Translations under genes and position numbers: made by a program
The notes under the pieces: generated by a model
What the model was told of the DNA's origin: nothing
What the model saw: the letters and a program-made list of their open reading frames with translations, nothing else
Database searches by the model: none
Assembly: GCA_945613045.1 (NCBI GenBank)
Contig: CALZAG010000005.1
Coordinates: forward strand, 1-21,782
DNA length: 21,782 bases
Reading direction: 5' to 3'
From: an uncultured Clostridia bacterium
GTDB taxonomy: Bacteria; Bacillota; Clostridia; Oscillospirales; Oscillospiraceae
Shown: positions 21,386 to 21,782 of the stretch, piece after piece
How the letters are laid out: each line of letters opens with the position of its first letter
Position numbering within the stretch: position 1 is the stretch's first letter

Positions 21386-21782
21386 ATGAAGAATATTATT
21401 GCTAAAATAAAAGTATTCACGGACGGGATTAGTCGAAAAAATATAAACGCCCATGCTGCCGCAAGCGCGTTTTATATGTTTTTGTCCCTCGTTCCCTTTA
21501 TTGCCATTGTCACGGCAATAATACCGCTCACAGGGCTTTCGCAGGATACGCTGCTTGAAACCATCGAACGCTATATCCCCACGGCGTTGCAGTCGATAAT
21601 TGAGAACGTGATCGGCGATATTTATTTTGCGCCGGGCGCCATCCTGCCGCTTTCCATCCTGATAGCGATCTGGCTCTCGAGCCGGGCCTTTTCCGCCCTC
21701 ATCCGCGGGATAGAGGACATCGCCGAGGCACCGAAATACAGCTCCTTTCTGCGCCGCAGTCTGACCGCCTGCATATACACGG
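21386..21782 (+). CDS. YihY/BrkB (UPF0761) family membrane protein, 3' end outside window
   Basis: The first 132 residues are visible. The N-terminal helix region has HAASAFYMFLSLVPFIAIVTAIIPL, the typical opening of YihY-family proteins (older name ribonuclease BN, now considered wrong), and AILPLSILIAIWLSSRAFSALIRGI matches the second conserved segment. Full-length members have about six helices and 280-400 residues. The ATG has GGGGGA five bases upstream. It is in line with cdsA and the lipid kinase, so a membrane-lipid related task is plausible, but no biochemical role is established for the family as a whole. Confidence 0.87.
   Translation, partial: MKNIIAKIKVFTDGISRKNINAHAAASAFYMFLSLVPFIAIVTAIIPLTGLSQDTLLETIERYIPTALQSIIENVIGDIYFAPGAILPLSILIAIWLSSRAFSALIRGIEDIAEAPKYSSFLRRSLTACIYT

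Noticed and set aside
1..21782. CRISPR array, tRNA/rRNA genes, insertion sequences or phage genes
   Set aside because: Looked for regular short direct repeats, cloverleaf-like stretches, transposase or integrase motifs; none found.

Overview
The window looks like a chromosomal segment from a Gram-positive, anaerobic-type Clostridia, probably Ruminococcaceae/Oscillospirales-like. Three things point there: S-layer homology (SLH) surface proteins, an ECF sigma/anti-sigma pair of clostridial style, and Shine-Dalgarno-led genes with sigma-A promoters. This is inferred from gene types, not from a database match. There are eleven complete protein genes I am confident in, one small complete gene of unknown family, and one gene cut by each edge (fourteen protein-coding genes in all). 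I saw no rRNA, tRNA, CRISPR array, insertion sequence or prophage gene.

Positions 1-9390 (minus strand) hold a tightly packed seven-gene operon read from a sigma-A promoter at 9359-9387. In order it encodes a CitB/DcuR-type response regulator, an HPt phosphotransfer protein, an ICMT-like membrane methyltransferase, a GH3-family adenylate-forming enzyme, a seven-helix hybrid histidine kinase with GAF and PAS domains, an O-antigen ligase/polymerase-type membrane protein, and a secreted lipase-like hydrolase with SLH repeats that runs off the left edge. Four junctions are 4-base stop/start overlaps and the other two gaps are 13 and 19 bases, so these genes are very probably made together. Kinase, internal receiver, HPt and response regulator make a complete His-Asp-His-Asp phosphorelay. 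The two enzymes both belong to families that act on carboxyl groups, and the last two products act at the cell surface. This is the best candidate for an undescribed system: a phosphorelay built around a GH3/ICMT small-molecule or lipid modification pair and a surface-glycan output.

Positions 9431-11840 hold a small gene of unknown function (plus strand), a bidirectional terminator, and a two-gene minus-strand unit: a membrane-anchored solute-binding protein followed by hypB, with no ABC permease and no other hydrogenase maturation gene nearby. Positions 11900-17500 are one large plus-strand gene for a 1826-residue secreted surface protein: four tandem modules of about 300 residues rich in GLUG-like rungs, a beta-rich spacer, two small repeat domains and three SLH repeats.

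Positions 17584-19410 (minus) hold an ECF sigma factor gene overlapping the gene for a membrane anti-sigma factor whose outer part carries the RsgI-type Asn-Pro autoproteolysis motif. Positions 19472-21782 (plus) carry cdsA, a diacylglycerol-kinase-type lipid kinase and the start of a YihY/BrkB membrane protein, a phospholipid-centred operon. Four genes in the window start with TTG, which matters for correct gene boundaries.
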